A stretch of 5,016 nt of DNA. Origin: Microbacteriaceae bacterium. Its GTDB lineage: Bacteria; Actinomycetota; Actinomycetes; Actinomycetales; Microbacteriaceae. Of the stretch, positions 4,932-5,016 are shown one piece after another (position 1 is the first letter of the stretch; every line of letters begins with the position of its first letter). The notes below the pieces were generated by a model that had not been told where the DNA came from, did no database searches, and saw nothing but the letters and a program-made list of their open reading frames with translations. A program made the position numbers and the translations under genes. Where the stretch lies: assembly GCA_012719255.1 (NCBI GenBank), contig JAAYAS010000071.1, positions 1-5,016 of the forward strand. Direction: 5' to 3'.

Positions 4932-5016
4932 TGGCGCGGATGCGGCGCCCCGCCGCCGGGGCGGGCGCCGCGCCGCGCGCTCCGCCCGCCCCGGCTCGCG
5001 CGGCGGCGGCGCCCCG
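4932..5016. other. GC-rich sequence upstream of trmB with a 6-bp hairpin
   Basis: This 85-bp edge region is almost entirely G and C. GCCCCG (4947-4952) pairs with CGGGGC (4957-4962) around CCGC, followed by more GGCGCC-type repeats. I see no clear promoter or ribosome-binding site for trmB and no recognisable coding sequence. The region could be the end of an upstream gene or a terminator; the window is too short to tell. Confidence 0.4.

Overview
The window is very GC-rich, about three quarters G+C by eye, with codons strongly biased to G/C in the third position. It reads like a high-GC actinobacterium. The LepA and TrmB sequences and a probable leaderless promoter fit Micrococcales, possibly Microbacteriaceae; that family-level guess comes from general familiarity and no search was run. 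There are four protein genes and one prominent non-coding repeat array. I see no tRNA, rRNA, transposase, integrase or CRISPR array.

Layout: (1) 1-475 (+) is the 3' end of lepA (elongation factor 4). (2) About 482-1000 is an array of roughly ten GC-rich palindromes plus two short partial copies. Six consecutive starts are spaced exactly 42 bp apart. The array fills the space between two convergent genes. Its first member is a perfect hairpin just after the lepA stop, and its last member contains the stop codon of the opposite gene. (3) 980-2134 (-) encodes a 384-residue Trp-rich helical protein, possibly TPR-like. (4) 2135-2400 is a divergent promoter region with a good Shine-Dalgarno for the minus gene, a dyad over its likely -10, and an extended -10 placed so that the plus gene would be leaderless. 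(5) 2401-3906 (+) is an Hsp70-family ATPase of 501 residues with an intact DnaK-like nucleotide-binding domain and a short beta-rich tail in place of the usual substrate-binding domain and lid. (6) 3945-4931 (-) is trmB, the tRNA guanine-46 N7-methyltransferase, with an unusual internal insertion and a low-complexity N-terminus. (7) 4932-5016 is GC-rich sequence upstream of trmB with a small hairpin.

How the parts fit: lepA and trmB are translation-related housekeeping genes. Between them sits a divergent pair, an Hsp70-like ATPase and a helical protein of unknown function, that could share control or act together; that is inference. The feature most worth pursuing is the palindrome array. 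Its unit variants keep hairpin pairing through G.U wobbles only if the RNA is read in the lepA direction, which suggests a structured lepA 3' UTR or an expanded terminator rather than a coding repeat. The hexamer GGATGC/GCATCC is also clearly over-represented from position 1400 onward.
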